Shown here: positions 34,517 through 42,024 of the stretch, one piece after another
Layout of the letters: every line of letters starts with the position of its first letter
How positions within the stretch are numbered: the first letter of the stretch is position 1
Assembly (NCBI GenBank): GCA_958428235.1
Contig: CAUAFG010000001.1
Location: 191,500 to 255,499 of the forward strand
Length of the DNA stretch: 64,000 nucleotides
DNA from: Faeciplasma sp900553675
Lineage (GTDB): Bacteria; Bacillota; Clostridia; Oscillospirales; Ruminococcaceae
Direction: 5' to 3'
Notes under the pieces: model-generated
What the model was told of the DNA's origin: nothing
Seen by the model: the letters and a program-made list of their open reading frames with translations, nothing else
The model's database searches: none
Position numbers and translations under genes: made by a program

Positions 34517-35169
34517 TGTGAATCCAACCTTTCAAAAATATCCGCTTGGGGATTTAGTATTATTATTTTATTTCCTATGCTCGAAATTATCCCCTCGTTT
34601 TCCAGCTTGGAAATTGCTCTGAAAAGGCTTGCGCGGGAAAGTCCAAGCCTGCGTGCAAGCTCATCCTTTGAAAAGCTCAGCATAACCGCACCGTTATGCC
34701 CGTTTTTCCCATTGTGCATAAGCCAGAAGGCAAACCGCTCGGTGCTGTCGGATATCGACATCAGCCGAAGCTTTCCGGCAAGATAGAGCATTTTTTGGTT
34801 GCAGAGGCGAATATATCTATACATAAGCACCCTGTTTTCGCCGAGAAGCCCGGCAAAAACATCCTTGGGCAGAAACGCAGCCTTCAGTGCGGTTTTAGCT
34901 GTCAGCCGGGTAGGCATATCCTCCCGGACAAAAATATTGCAGATACCAAACTCTGCACCCCGTCCGATGGTGGAGACTGCTCCCTGCTCACCCGGCGCAA
35001 CCTTCGCGCTTCCGCGGAGTATAAGCCCGATGCAGGCAACGCCGTTCTGCTCCTCCGAAATTATATCCTCCCGCTTAAAATCGCGGAAAAACCAGTTTTC
35101 TTCAAAGCACAGGCCCTCGAAAAGCGAGGAAATTTCGAGTGCCTTTCTAAGCATTTCCCTGTCAGACAT
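34513..35169 (-). CDS. Crp/Fnr-family transcriptional regulator
   Basis: A 218-aa regulator with an N-terminal cyclic-nucleotide-binding-type beta-roll (residues 20-120) and a C-terminal winged helix (DELARRLGLSRASLFRAISKLENEG). There is no clear Cys cluster for an iron-sulfur centre, so it is not a typical Fnr oxygen sensor. The cNMP-binding residues of Crp are not obvious either. First gene of the importer operon, overlapping the binding-protein gene by 4 nt; probably an autoregulator of the operon. AGGGA precedes the ATG. Confidence 0.88.
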   Translation of the reverse strand: MSDREMLRKALEISSLFEGLCFEENWFFRDFKREDIISEEQNGVACIGLILRGSAKVAPGEQGAVSTIGRGAEFGICNIFVREDMPTRLTAKTALKAAFLPKDVFAGLLGENRVLMYRYIRLCNQKMLYLAGKLRLMSISDSTERFAFWLMHNGKNGHNGAVMLSFSKDELARRLGLSRASLFRAISKLENEGIISSIGNKIIILNPQADIFERLDSQ

Positions 35170-35258
35170 ATAAATTCTCCCTGCGTGATGATATTATAAT
35201 GGATATTTGATATAAGATTATAAGCTTTTTGCGAACAAATTATTAATTTTCATCTCAT

Positions 35259-35287
35259 ATGATACACTATCTGCGCTCAGATGTCAA
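35259..35287 (-). promoter_or_regulatory. promoter of the Crp/importer operon
   Basis: Minus strand: TTGACA (35287-35282), 17-bp spacer, TATCAT (35264-35259), leaving a leader of about 85 nt. Confidence 0.65.
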
Positions 35288-35324
35288 GGTCAATCAAAAT
35301 ATCGCCGCCTTTTGCAGCGAATAG

Positions 35325-35371
35325 ATATTAAAAGATCGCCCGCTCTGCTCCTTTGGCGAAAACAAAGCGGG
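35325..35371 (-). terminator. terminator of the epimerase gene
   Basis: Minus strand: CCCGCUUUG pairs with CAGAGCGGG (9 bp, one G-U), followed by CGAUCUUUUAAU. Confidence 0.65.
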
Positions 35372-35390
35372 TATATTGTACGGCACTACA

Positions 35391-36389
35391 TCATGCCTTT
35401 TTCTCCTGCCGGATATACGCAACCGTATCCCTAACGGTTTCGCTCAGGCTTCTTGTGGTGTACCCAAGCTCGGCGTCTGCCTTATCGTGGCAGAAACTTG
35501 CGTTGCTTGCAAGAGTCTGTATGGAATAGGAGGTGTAGATAGAGCGCTTGCGGGTGAGTTTTGAAAACGTCTCGCATATAGGTATCAGCAGCTTTGCCGC
35601 ATAATACGAAATAAACGGAAGCCTGAACCTCCTTCCGGTCAATATGCGCATTTGATCCATAAGCTCCTCCAGCCTGATATATCGGTTTGACAGTATGTAG
35701 CACTCGCCCTGCCTTCCCTTTTCCGCAGCCAGCAAAACTCCTTCTGCCACATCGCGGACATCCACAAAATCATAGCCCCCGCGCACGCCCAGCAAAAGCC
35801 GACGGTTAAGGTAAAGGCTCATCAGCTGAACAAGATGGTTGCTTTTGTACCTGTCATAAGGACCAACAATTCCCGAAGGATGTACTATCACCGCGTTAAG
35901 ACCGTTTTTTGCGGCTTGCATAACCGCCTGAGTTGCTTCTGCCTTTGTTTTGGCATATGCCCCCTCAACGGTGTCCGGCGAAAAGCTGTCAACCTCGCGG
36001 ACTACTCCGCCCTTTATCTCCGGAATAGCATGAACCGAGCTGACATAAACAAGCCGTTTAACGCCGTATCGTATGCACTTTGAAATGATATTTTTCGTGC
36101 CGGTTACGTTTACTTCATATACCTCCGGTGACACTTCCTTTTGAATACTTACTATCCCTGCGCAGTGAATGACAATTGCCTCGGCACCGTATGTGTTTTC
36201 AAACAGACGATCCAGAGTATCCAGCTTTGTAACGTCTCCGGTGATATAGGAGATATTGTCCTCTGCAATTCCGGTCTGTTCGGGAAGAAGCAGACCACGG
36301 ATATGACAGCCTGTGCCTGCCAGCTCCCTTATTATTGCTTCGGCAAGATGCCCTGCCGCTCCCGTAATGATATAAACGGTATTGTTCAT
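35391..36389 (-). CDS. NAD(P)-dependent epimerase/dehydratase (extended SDR)
   Basis: A 332-aa extended short-chain dehydrogenase. The N-terminal nucleotide motif is TGAAGHLAEAI (TGxxGxxG variant with H-L), and a Ser-Tyr-x-x-x-Lys site is seen as VEGAYAKTKAEA. HPSGIVGPYDRY follows. Relatives include sugar epimerases, dihydroflavonol-reductase-like and 3-beta-HSD-like enzymes; the substrate is unknown. GGGGG lies about 9 nt before ATG 36389. It is divergent from a TetR gene across a structured 140-bp spacer and is probably its target. Confidence 0.87.
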   Translation of the reverse strand: MNNTVYIITGAAGHLAEAIIRELAGTGCHIRGLLLPEQTGIAEDNISYITGDVTKLDTLDRLFENTYGAEAIVIHCAGIVSIQKEVSPEVYEVNVTGTKNIISKCIRYGVKRLVYVSSVHAIPEIKGGVVREVDSFSPDTVEGAYAKTKAEATQAVMQAAKNGLNAVIVHPSGIVGPYDRYKSNHLVQLMSLYLNRRLLLGVRGGYDFVDVRDVAEGVLLAAEKGRQGECYILSNRYIRLEELMDQMRILTGRRFRLPFISYYAAKLLIPICETFSKLTRKRSIYTSYSIQTLASNASFCHDKADAELGYTTRSLSETVRDTVAYIRQEKKA

Positions 36390-36452
36390 ATGTCCGCCCC
36401 CTTTTTTCAAAATAACTCTTGCAATTTTACCTTCTTCATGTTATATTATAAT

Positions 36453-36506
36453 CAACTGCAGTTGCTTATTCAATCGTCGGTTTTTATCAAACGACGGTTA
36501 AGCAAC
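36453..36506. promoter_or_regulatory. nested inverted repeats between epimerase and TetR genes
   Basis: A perfect CAACTGCAGTTG palindrome (36453-36464) overlaps the left arm of GTTGCTTA (36461-36468)/TAAGCAAC (36499-36506), which encloses CGTCG (36475-36479)/CGACG (36492-36496). The palindrome is a candidate TetR operator; the larger pairing could fold in the RNA leader. Confidence 0.5.
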
Positions 36507-36530
36507 CAAGTTAGAAAAGAGGTGCTTATC

Positions 36531-37043
36531 TTGGCAAATAAGACAGATTTGCGTTACATCAAAACCGAAAAACTAATCGAAGACACCTATCTCAGCCTTA
36601 AAAGAAAATATCGCCGCCCGATAACGGTCAGCGAGCTTTGCGAGGCGGCTCTTATCAACAAAACCACGTTTTACACGCATTACGAAACCATGGAGGCTCT
36701 TCATGTTCACATATGCGAAAAGCAGGTTGGGCAGATAATTGAAGGCTGCCCGAATATCGACGAGGCTTTTTCGGATACCGGAAGGTTTGTAAGATCCTTC
36801 GTTTCCGCCATTCAAAGCTGCTCCCCCGTTTTAGAAGCGCTTTTTCACGACGATCTGGCAAGTCAGATAAACACCATCGAATCGATTTTGCTGAAGCGGT
36901 ATCTTGGCAGCGGGGTATCGCCCGAGCAGGAACTGAAGATGATATTTGCAATCGGCGGAGCGGCAAAGATTCTGATCCCCGCACAAAGCGAGGAGAGAAT
37001 ACAACTGACAATCCAGCTTATCGACAAGGTTATTCACAGCTAA
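36531..37043 (+). CDS. TetR/AcrR-family transcriptional regulator
   Basis: A 170-aa regulator. The N-terminal HTH reads ITVSELCEAALINKTTFYTHYETMEALH, the TetR pattern; the rest is an effector-binding helical domain. The start is the TTG at 36531 with AAAGAGGTG about 7 nt upstream. The open frame extends far upstream without an SD and over the epimerase gene, so that part is rejected. Divergent from the epimerase gene. A terminator follows. Confidence 0.85.
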   Translation: MANKTDLRYIKTEKLIEDTYLSLKRKYRRPITVSELCEAALINKTTFYTHYETMEALHVHICEKQVGQIIEGCPNIDEAFSDTGRFVRSFVSAIQSCSPVLEALFHDDLASQINTIESILLKRYLGSGVSPEQELKMIFAIGGAAKILIPAQSEERIQLTIQLIDKVIHS

Positions 37044-37071
37044 TACTAGTATTATCTAAAACAGCATAATA

Positions 37072-37115
37072 ATCGGCGCAGAATCCGCAATTAAGGGATT
37101 CCGTGCCGATTTTTG
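37072..37115 (+). terminator. terminator of the TetR gene
   Basis: AUCGGC..GAAUCC pairs with GGAUUC..GCCGAU, followed by UUUUG. Confidence 0.8.
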
Positions 37116-37149
37116 TGCATTATACTAATATTCATCTAAAAAGCGCTGT

Positions 37150-37532
37150 GCACTCGCTTTCCCGCCAAAATTCAAGAAGGACAAAGATAAAGTCAAGCAC
37201 TCGGTATCTCTTCAAGGCGTAGAAGTACGATAAACCAAAGCAATAGAAGAACTGCAAACTACGGTCTGGGCGAACAAATCATTATCGAGGAACGGCAGTA
37301 AAAATCAGCCATCAAGCTCTCACACATATCATAGTGAAAAGTGCGGAAAAGGGGTGAGAGGGTGAAGGGAAAGAGGGTCCAAGGGGGAGAACCGTGAGGG
37401 AGGGCGGGGGAAATCCGCACTTTTGCAGCGGTTTTAGGGTTCCCCCGCCCGCCCTTAGGTTCATCCCCCTTACCCCCCTGCAGGCAGTAGGACAGATATC
37501 AAACGGCTCACCCGCAGGCACAGAAGCTTCCT
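37150..37532. repeat. dispersed repeat, copy 1
   Basis: This fills most of the gene-free stretch 37116-37612. It matches 56660-57062 over its whole length with substitutions and indels. Parts in order: a decayed coding tail ending GAACGGCAGTAA; a purine-rich block framed by the inverted repeat AAAAGTGCGGA/TCCGCACTTTT; a C-rich block able to pair with it (GGGCGGGGGAA/TTCCCCCGCCC); and the tail CTGCAGGCAGT...GATATCAAACGGCTCA or close variants. Outside it, ATTCATCTAAAA (about 37129-37140) and an inverted TTTTAGACGAAT (about 37598) resemble terminal inverted repeats. Nature unknown; decayed mobile element suspected. Confidence 0.75.
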
Positions 37533-37612
37533 CATAATTTGTCAAATCGCTGCTAGCCCCATCATTCAAGCGGTTTTGCACCCGCTTTTTGGAATCATTT
37601 TAGACGAATAAT

Positions 37613-38890
37613 CTAATCATTATCTATCATAAAGTGAATAATCTCGTTGTCGGTTTCGCGCATTCCTTCCCTTGCAATCGCGCTTACGGCGTCAATCGTC
37701 TTTTCAACATCGTTAGCGACAATGCCCTCGCCGCAGCGGAACTGGCTGTCGTGCATATACATCTGCATGCCTAAAAGTCCCGCTTCCACAGCCGAGGCGA
37801 TTTTCGCCGCGCAGCTTGCCTTTGCGCCGTCACAGAGCATACCCGAATTTATGGCAAGAGCGTTTACAACGGTATGCGCGATTTCGTCATAATGACCGCC
37901 ATAAAGATAGCATATGCCCGCGCCCGCCCCTGCTCCGGCACTGGTGGCACCGCAGTAGGCTGAAAGGCTTCCTATGCCGGTTTTAAGGTGAATCGTGACA
38001 AGATTGGAGACCGCCAGAGCGCGATACAGCAAATCCTCGGAGACATTACATTCCTTTGCATAGACAATGACCGGAATAGAAGCCGTCATGCCCTGATTTC
38101 CGCTTCCCGAGTTTATCACAACAGGCAGCTCGCAGCCGTTCATTCGGGCGTCGGAGCCTGCGGCGGCATATGCCTTTGCGCGGTTCTGAACGCTGTTTCC
38201 GTAGGAGCGTATCAGGATTTTTCCGATATTCGCGCCGTACCTGCCGTTCATTCCCGCATTAGCTATTGCAGTGTTATATTCAATCTGCCGCTTTATTACC
38301 TCGCGGATATCGTCAACTCTGACAGTGTCTGCAAATTCAACAATGTCCTTAACATTAAGCAGCTTTCTGTTCTGAGCCGCCTGAACCACCTCGTCGGTGA
38401 AGGGCTTGTCTAAAATAATTTCATCGTTTTTGCATATGCAGACCACGTTGGTATGATTTCCGATAATCCGGATGTAGGCACTTTCCTCACCCGAATAGAC
38501 CTTCACCTGAATGTCAAATGGGCAGTTGGAGTTAAGCTCGCTCACGGTGATTTTCGCAGAAGCAAGAAAATCGTCCATCAAGGTCAGCTGCTCATCTGTC
38601 ACATCAGACAGCACCTCAAGCTCTTTATCGGCGTTTCCGCAGCAGATTCCGACGGCAACGGCGGTCTGCAAGCCCTTGCGCCCCTTTGTGTGCGGCACGA
38701 TAACGCTTTTAACGTTTTTTATGATGTTCCCGCTGACAGCCAAATCCACCTTGTCGGGCAGGCAGCCGAGAGTTTTCCGCGCGATAGCTCCGGCATACGC
38801 CACAGCAATAGGCTCGGTGCAGCCCATGGCGGGGACTAATTCCTCCTTTAATATCTCTACATAAGTGTCCATAATCTGCTGACTTAACAT
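37613..38890 (-). CDS. cyuA: L-cysteine desulfidase / UPF0597 (CyuA/YhaM-like)
   Basis: A 425-aa enzyme of the L-serine-dehydratase-alpha-like superfamily. Family members use a [4Fe-4S] cluster to split L-cysteine to pyruvate, ammonia and sulfide. The GCTEP motif (Cys 24) and later conserved Cys in SAYCGATSAGAGAG and MLCDGAKASCAAKI are candidate cluster ligands. GGAG is about 9 nt before the ATG. It begins 17 nt after the PTPS-related membrane protein gene, so it is probably the last gene of the XrtG operon, though the functional link is not obvious. Confidence 0.87.
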   Translation of the reverse strand: MLSQQIMDTYVEILKEELVPAMGCTEPIAVAYAGAIARKTLGCLPDKVDLAVSGNIIKNVKSVIVPHTKGRKGLQTAVAVGICCGNADKELEVLSDVTDEQLTLMDDFLASAKITVSELNSNCPFDIQVKVYSGEESAYIRIIGNHTNVVCICKNDEIILDKPFTDEVVQAAQNRKLLNVKDIVEFADTVRVDDIREVIKRQIEYNTAIANAGMNGRYGANIGKILIRSYGNSVQNRAKAYAAAGSDARMNGCELPVVINSGSGNQGMTASIPVIVYAKECNVSEDLLYRALAVSNLVTIHLKTGIGSLSAYCGATSAGAGAGAGICYLYGGHYDEIAHTVVNALAINSGMLCDGAKASCAAKIASAVEAGLLGMQMYMHDSQFRCGEGIVANDVEKTIDAVSAIAREGMRETDNEIIHFMIDND

Positions 38891-38906
38891 TTTAGTTATC
38901 TCCGTT

Positions 38907-41486
38907 TCAATAATGATTATCGTCTGTGGGATTTTCCTTATCCCACCGCTTTTTGGCGTTCAAAATGAAAATTACGGAAGCCACAAGTCCGATTACCGTA
39001 ATCACAATACCCTGCCAGAGATATGGGTAATGAAGCTTTATAACCGTTTTGCCCTTGTTGACAAATGTCAGGTGATTTTTTGTGTAGGCACCGTTGTCGG
39101 CGTCGAATATATCATGCCATGCAAGGGTGGTGCAAACGTTGTCATACTCCGAAACAATCTCAATTCTGTTGTTGCGGTAATCAATTTGCAGAGGGACTAT
39201 TTCGCGCTCCGGCAGCTCGTAGGTGTTTACCTTGTATGCATGAGACAAAAGCGCACCAACAGTCGGGTCCTTTGTAAGGGCATAGTGATAGCTAAGGTTC
39301 AGACCTATTACAACGATATTGTCGTTTTTAACGGTTCCGAAGAATGGCAGATTCTGCTCGAAATCGTCAACCGTTCCCCAAACCTCATCAAGACCGTTTA
39401 CGTAAACCGTAAGCCAGTCGGTATGTCCGGATGGGAACAGGTCGCAGTTAAGGTAGCCGTCGATTGTGTCAAGCTCGGGATAGCCGTTTTTAAAGCGAAC
39501 GGGATAGCATTCAAGACCTAAAAACGCGCGGCTTCCGGTATTCTCGTCGGAGGGTATGCCATCAGCCATGATGATTATTCTTGTGCCGTTTTCGGAAAGC
39601 TTAATCAGCATTTCCTCGGCGGCGGACTTATCGGTGTAGGTAAATCCCGCAAGGAAGACAATATCATACTGCGAAAGCTGCTCATAGGTGTAGTCGTTTA
39701 TGCACCATGATACCGTTTCCTCAACCATCGGAAAGTCGATGGAGATAGTGGGCGCGCTTTTGCCTATGCCTATTCCTCGGTATTTGCTTATAACACCAAA
39801 GTTTTTGTCTACGTCCTCCAAAAGCTTGTCGTCAAGGTGGAACAGCATATAGGAATCGTTTTTAGTCACAAGGCTGTAGCCAGATTTTTTCGCTGCGCTT
39901 ATAAGCTCCAACTCATTCCTGTCGCCATCGGGCGTTTCAATCGGCACTATTACCGAATCGTTTCCAAGCTGCAAATATCTGTCAAACATATAAAGATAAG
40001 CGTTATCCTCGGCAGCTTCGTTGAGCTGAGTTATGTTACGGTATGCTGCCGCAGCCTGCACGCCCTGCCCAAAGCTTGTGGCAACTCTTTTGTCACCATA
40101 ACCCGAAATAGTGTATATACCGTCTATGTCGGCGTCATAGGGGTCTGCTATCGACATGCGCTGAGCGGTGATTTCTTTGCCCTCGGTTACCAGCATACTT
40201 TCTGCCAACGATTCATAGTACTTATCGGGATGCATAATCGACGTCTGATGGGTTACAAAAACAACCGAGCCGCTCATTTCAACTATAAAAGCTATCATCA
40301 CCGCTGTCAAAAGCTGCTTTTTCAGCGTCCTCCAGTATAGCAGACATACAAGCAGCAACAAAATAGCTATAGACATAAATCTCAGCATCCAAAGGTATTC
40401 TCCTCCAGGAAGCAGAGACAAGAATATGCGGGCTGTGGGCGTGGTTAAAAGTACAATTATAAACGAGGCTGCAAATCCGGGCATGGTATCTTTCTTAGAC
40501 AGGAATGCTCCGCCAACCGCAAGAATTGTAGATGTAAGCCCGAAGTAATACGACTCCGAATACAGCCAATGATTTTTAACTCCATACTTATATGTCCAGA
40601 AAGGATTTATGGAATAATAAAGCTCCTGAAAATATGTAGCCATAATTGATTGGTTGTCCTTGTCGGCTATACCGCCGAAAAACGTAGGATAAATATATAT
40701 TCCCAATATTACAAACGACAAAATCAATGAAATTATTACAGCAAAAACGCTTCCGTGCTTTTGGCGCAGGTTCACAACCGCATATAAGAAAAGGTATAAC
40801 ACCGTTGCTATCGCCAGCATACCGGCAAAGCCTGCATGACAAAGCGAAACCCATATAAAGCAGAGCATGATATGGGGAAGCATCTTCCAGTTCTTTGTCT
40901 CAAGATAGTCAATTATCCTTGAAAAGAATATCGGAATCACCGGCATCGACATTGCTCTTGCGATAACGCCCTCGCTGAATAGCATTTGTGCCGATGTGCA
41001 CGGCACGAAGAATGCAATGGCACCGATAATCGCGCCCAGGCACGGTCTGTCATGCTTATATCCGATATAAAGCCATGCAACGCCGTTGGCTACATATAAG
41101 ATAAATGAAAAAATCAGAAATCCGTTATAGGTATCCCCGCCTGCCAGCGCCTGACACCCAGCCAGAATATATTCGGGAACTATAGACCAATACCGCCATG
41201 TTTCCACGCCGTTATACCACGACATATCTATAATCGGAAACCAGTTTCCTTCCTCGGTTATAGATTTATACAGAAAATCTGCGCGGTGGGTATAAAACAA
41301 GGTATCAAAGCCATCAAAAAAGTTTCCGCTTTTTAATGCAATCAGCGCCACAAGTATGCCCACAAGCACATATCCGACAATAATAAACGGCAACGCAATA
41401 TACCTTGCGCGCTTTTTCTTCTTTTTTCCGGAAAGAGAGCTTTCACGCGGCAATGCAGTGTTTTCCATATCTATGCCTGTATCCAT
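38907..41486 (-). CDS. PTPS-related polytopic membrane protein (XrtG-system associated)
   Basis: An 859-aa membrane protein with a basic cytoplasmic N-terminus (KKKKKRAR), about ten TM segments to residue 400, then a large soluble region of about 430 residues outside the membrane, and a last TM before a short charged tail. The N-terminal part resembles the 6-pyruvoyl-tetrahydropterin-synthase-related membrane domain, with a GT-C-like look (long first loop with YTHRADFLYKSI). The soluble part has a Rossmann-like stretch (DIVFLAGFTYTDKSAAEEML). I infer a polyprenyl-linked sugar transferase. ATG 41486 follows a GGTG SD; GTG 41495 is the alternative. Confidence 0.75.
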   Translation of the reverse strand: MDTGIDMENTALPRESSLSGKKKKKRARYIALPFIIVGYVLVGILVALIALKSGNFFDGFDTLFYTHRADFLYKSITEEGNWFPIIDMSWYNGVETWRYWSIVPEYILAGCQALAGGDTYNGFLIFSFILYVANGVAWLYIGYKHDRPCLGAIIGAIAFFVPCTSAQMLFSEGVIARAMSMPVIPIFFSRIIDYLETKNWKMLPHIMLCFIWVSLCHAGFAGMLAIATVLYLFLYAVVNLRQKHGSVFAVIISLILSFVILGIYIYPTFFGGIADKDNQSIMATYFQELYYSINPFWTYKYGVKNHWLYSESYYFGLTSTILAVGGAFLSKKDTMPGFAASFIIVLLTTPTARIFLSLLPGGEYLWMLRFMSIAILLLLVCLLYWRTLKKQLLTAVMIAFIVEMSGSVVFVTHQTSIMHPDKYYESLAESMLVTEGKEITAQRMSIADPYDADIDGIYTISGYGDKRVATSFGQGVQAAAAYRNITQLNEAAEDNAYLYMFDRYLQLGNDSVIVPIETPDGDRNELELISAAKKSGYSLVTKNDSYMLFHLDDKLLEDVDKNFGVISKYRGIGIGKSAPTISIDFPMVEETVSWCINDYTYEQLSQYDIVFLAGFTYTDKSAAEEMLIKLSENGTRIIIMADGIPSDENTGSRAFLGLECYPVRFKNGYPELDTIDGYLNCDLFPSGHTDWLTVYVNGLDEVWGTVDDFEQNLPFFGTVKNDNIVVIGLNLSYHYALTKDPTVGALLSHAYKVNTYELPEREIVPLQIDYRNNRIEIVSEYDNVCTTLAWHDIFDADNGAYTKNHLTFVNKGKTVIKLHYPYLWQGIVITVIGLVASVIFILNAKKRWDKENPTDDNHY

Positions 41487-41500
41487 ATCAGTCACCGTTA

Positions 41501-41962
41501 TTAAGCCAGAATATCGTCAAGCATACTGTCAATCACTCTTGACATTGCTTCCTTAGAGCTTTTTTCAACGTTCTGGAAATACTCGGTCGTCTTTGCATAG
41601 GAAATGATATAGCTGCGGGTAGGGGTTTCGCTTCCTTCGATTCTTATAAGCTCGCAGCCCATGCCGCGAATCAGCTCTCTGATTTCATTTCCGAAGTATT
41701 CCACCATTGTTTCAAGAGTAGGTATTATCGCGTCGAACGGCGGAATATCGTTGATGGTCTGATTCTGATACTTGGCAAAGAAATCAGTTAAGGTCTTTTC
41801 GTAAACGTTGAACTCGGTAAAGTCTTTGCGAGTTACCAGGATATCAAGGGTTATCTCCCACGTGTGCGGGTGAACCTGACCCTGCTTGCCGTTTATAATT
41901 ATGCTGTGGCTTGCATTCAGATAAAATTTGAACCTGTATTCGCAGAATATTTTATTATCCAT
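41501..41962 (-). CDS. 6-pyruvoyl-tetrahydropterin-synthase-like protein lacking catalytic residues
   Basis: A 153-aa member of the PTPS/QueD fold. The zinc ligands are kept: His in NASHSI and the two in VHPHTW. The catalytic Cys of the KCGRLHGH motif is Gln (KQGQVHPH), and the catalytic Asp-His of LDHHYLND are replaced (YQNQTIND). The substrate-binding Glu in RIEGSETP remains. It is therefore unlikely to make pterins. Related small domains are known to accompany XrtG genes in Firmicutes. GAGGG lies about 10 nt before ATG 41962. It lies 15 nt before the membrane-protein gene and may act with it. Confidence 0.8.
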   Translation of the reverse strand: MDNKIFCEYRFKFYLNASHSIIINGKQGQVHPHTWEITLDILVTRKDFTEFNVYEKTLTDFFAKYQNQTINDIPPFDAIIPTLETMVEYFGNEIRELIRGMGCELIRIEGSETPTRSYIISYAKTTEYFQNVEKSSKEAMSRVIDSMLDDILA

Positions 41963-42024
41963 ATTCTCCGCCCTCACTTTCTTATTTTTGCGCTCTATGC
42001 TTTTTCAAGCGGCTTACCGGTTTA

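Noticed and set aside
36141..36530. Upstream extension of the TetR frame
   Set aside because: It overlaps the epimerase coding region antisense and has no SD; the TTG at 36531 has a good one.
37312..37581. Minus-strand frame in repeat copy 1 (and the similar one at 56789-57025)
   Set aside because: The shared peptide (KCGFPPP, PSFPSPSHPFSALFT) follows from nucleotide conservation of the repeat; starts and ends differ and no SD is present.
41501..41962. Annotation as functional QueD (queuosine biosynthesis)
   Set aside because: Catalytic Cys, Asp and His are replaced, and no other queuosine genes are nearby.
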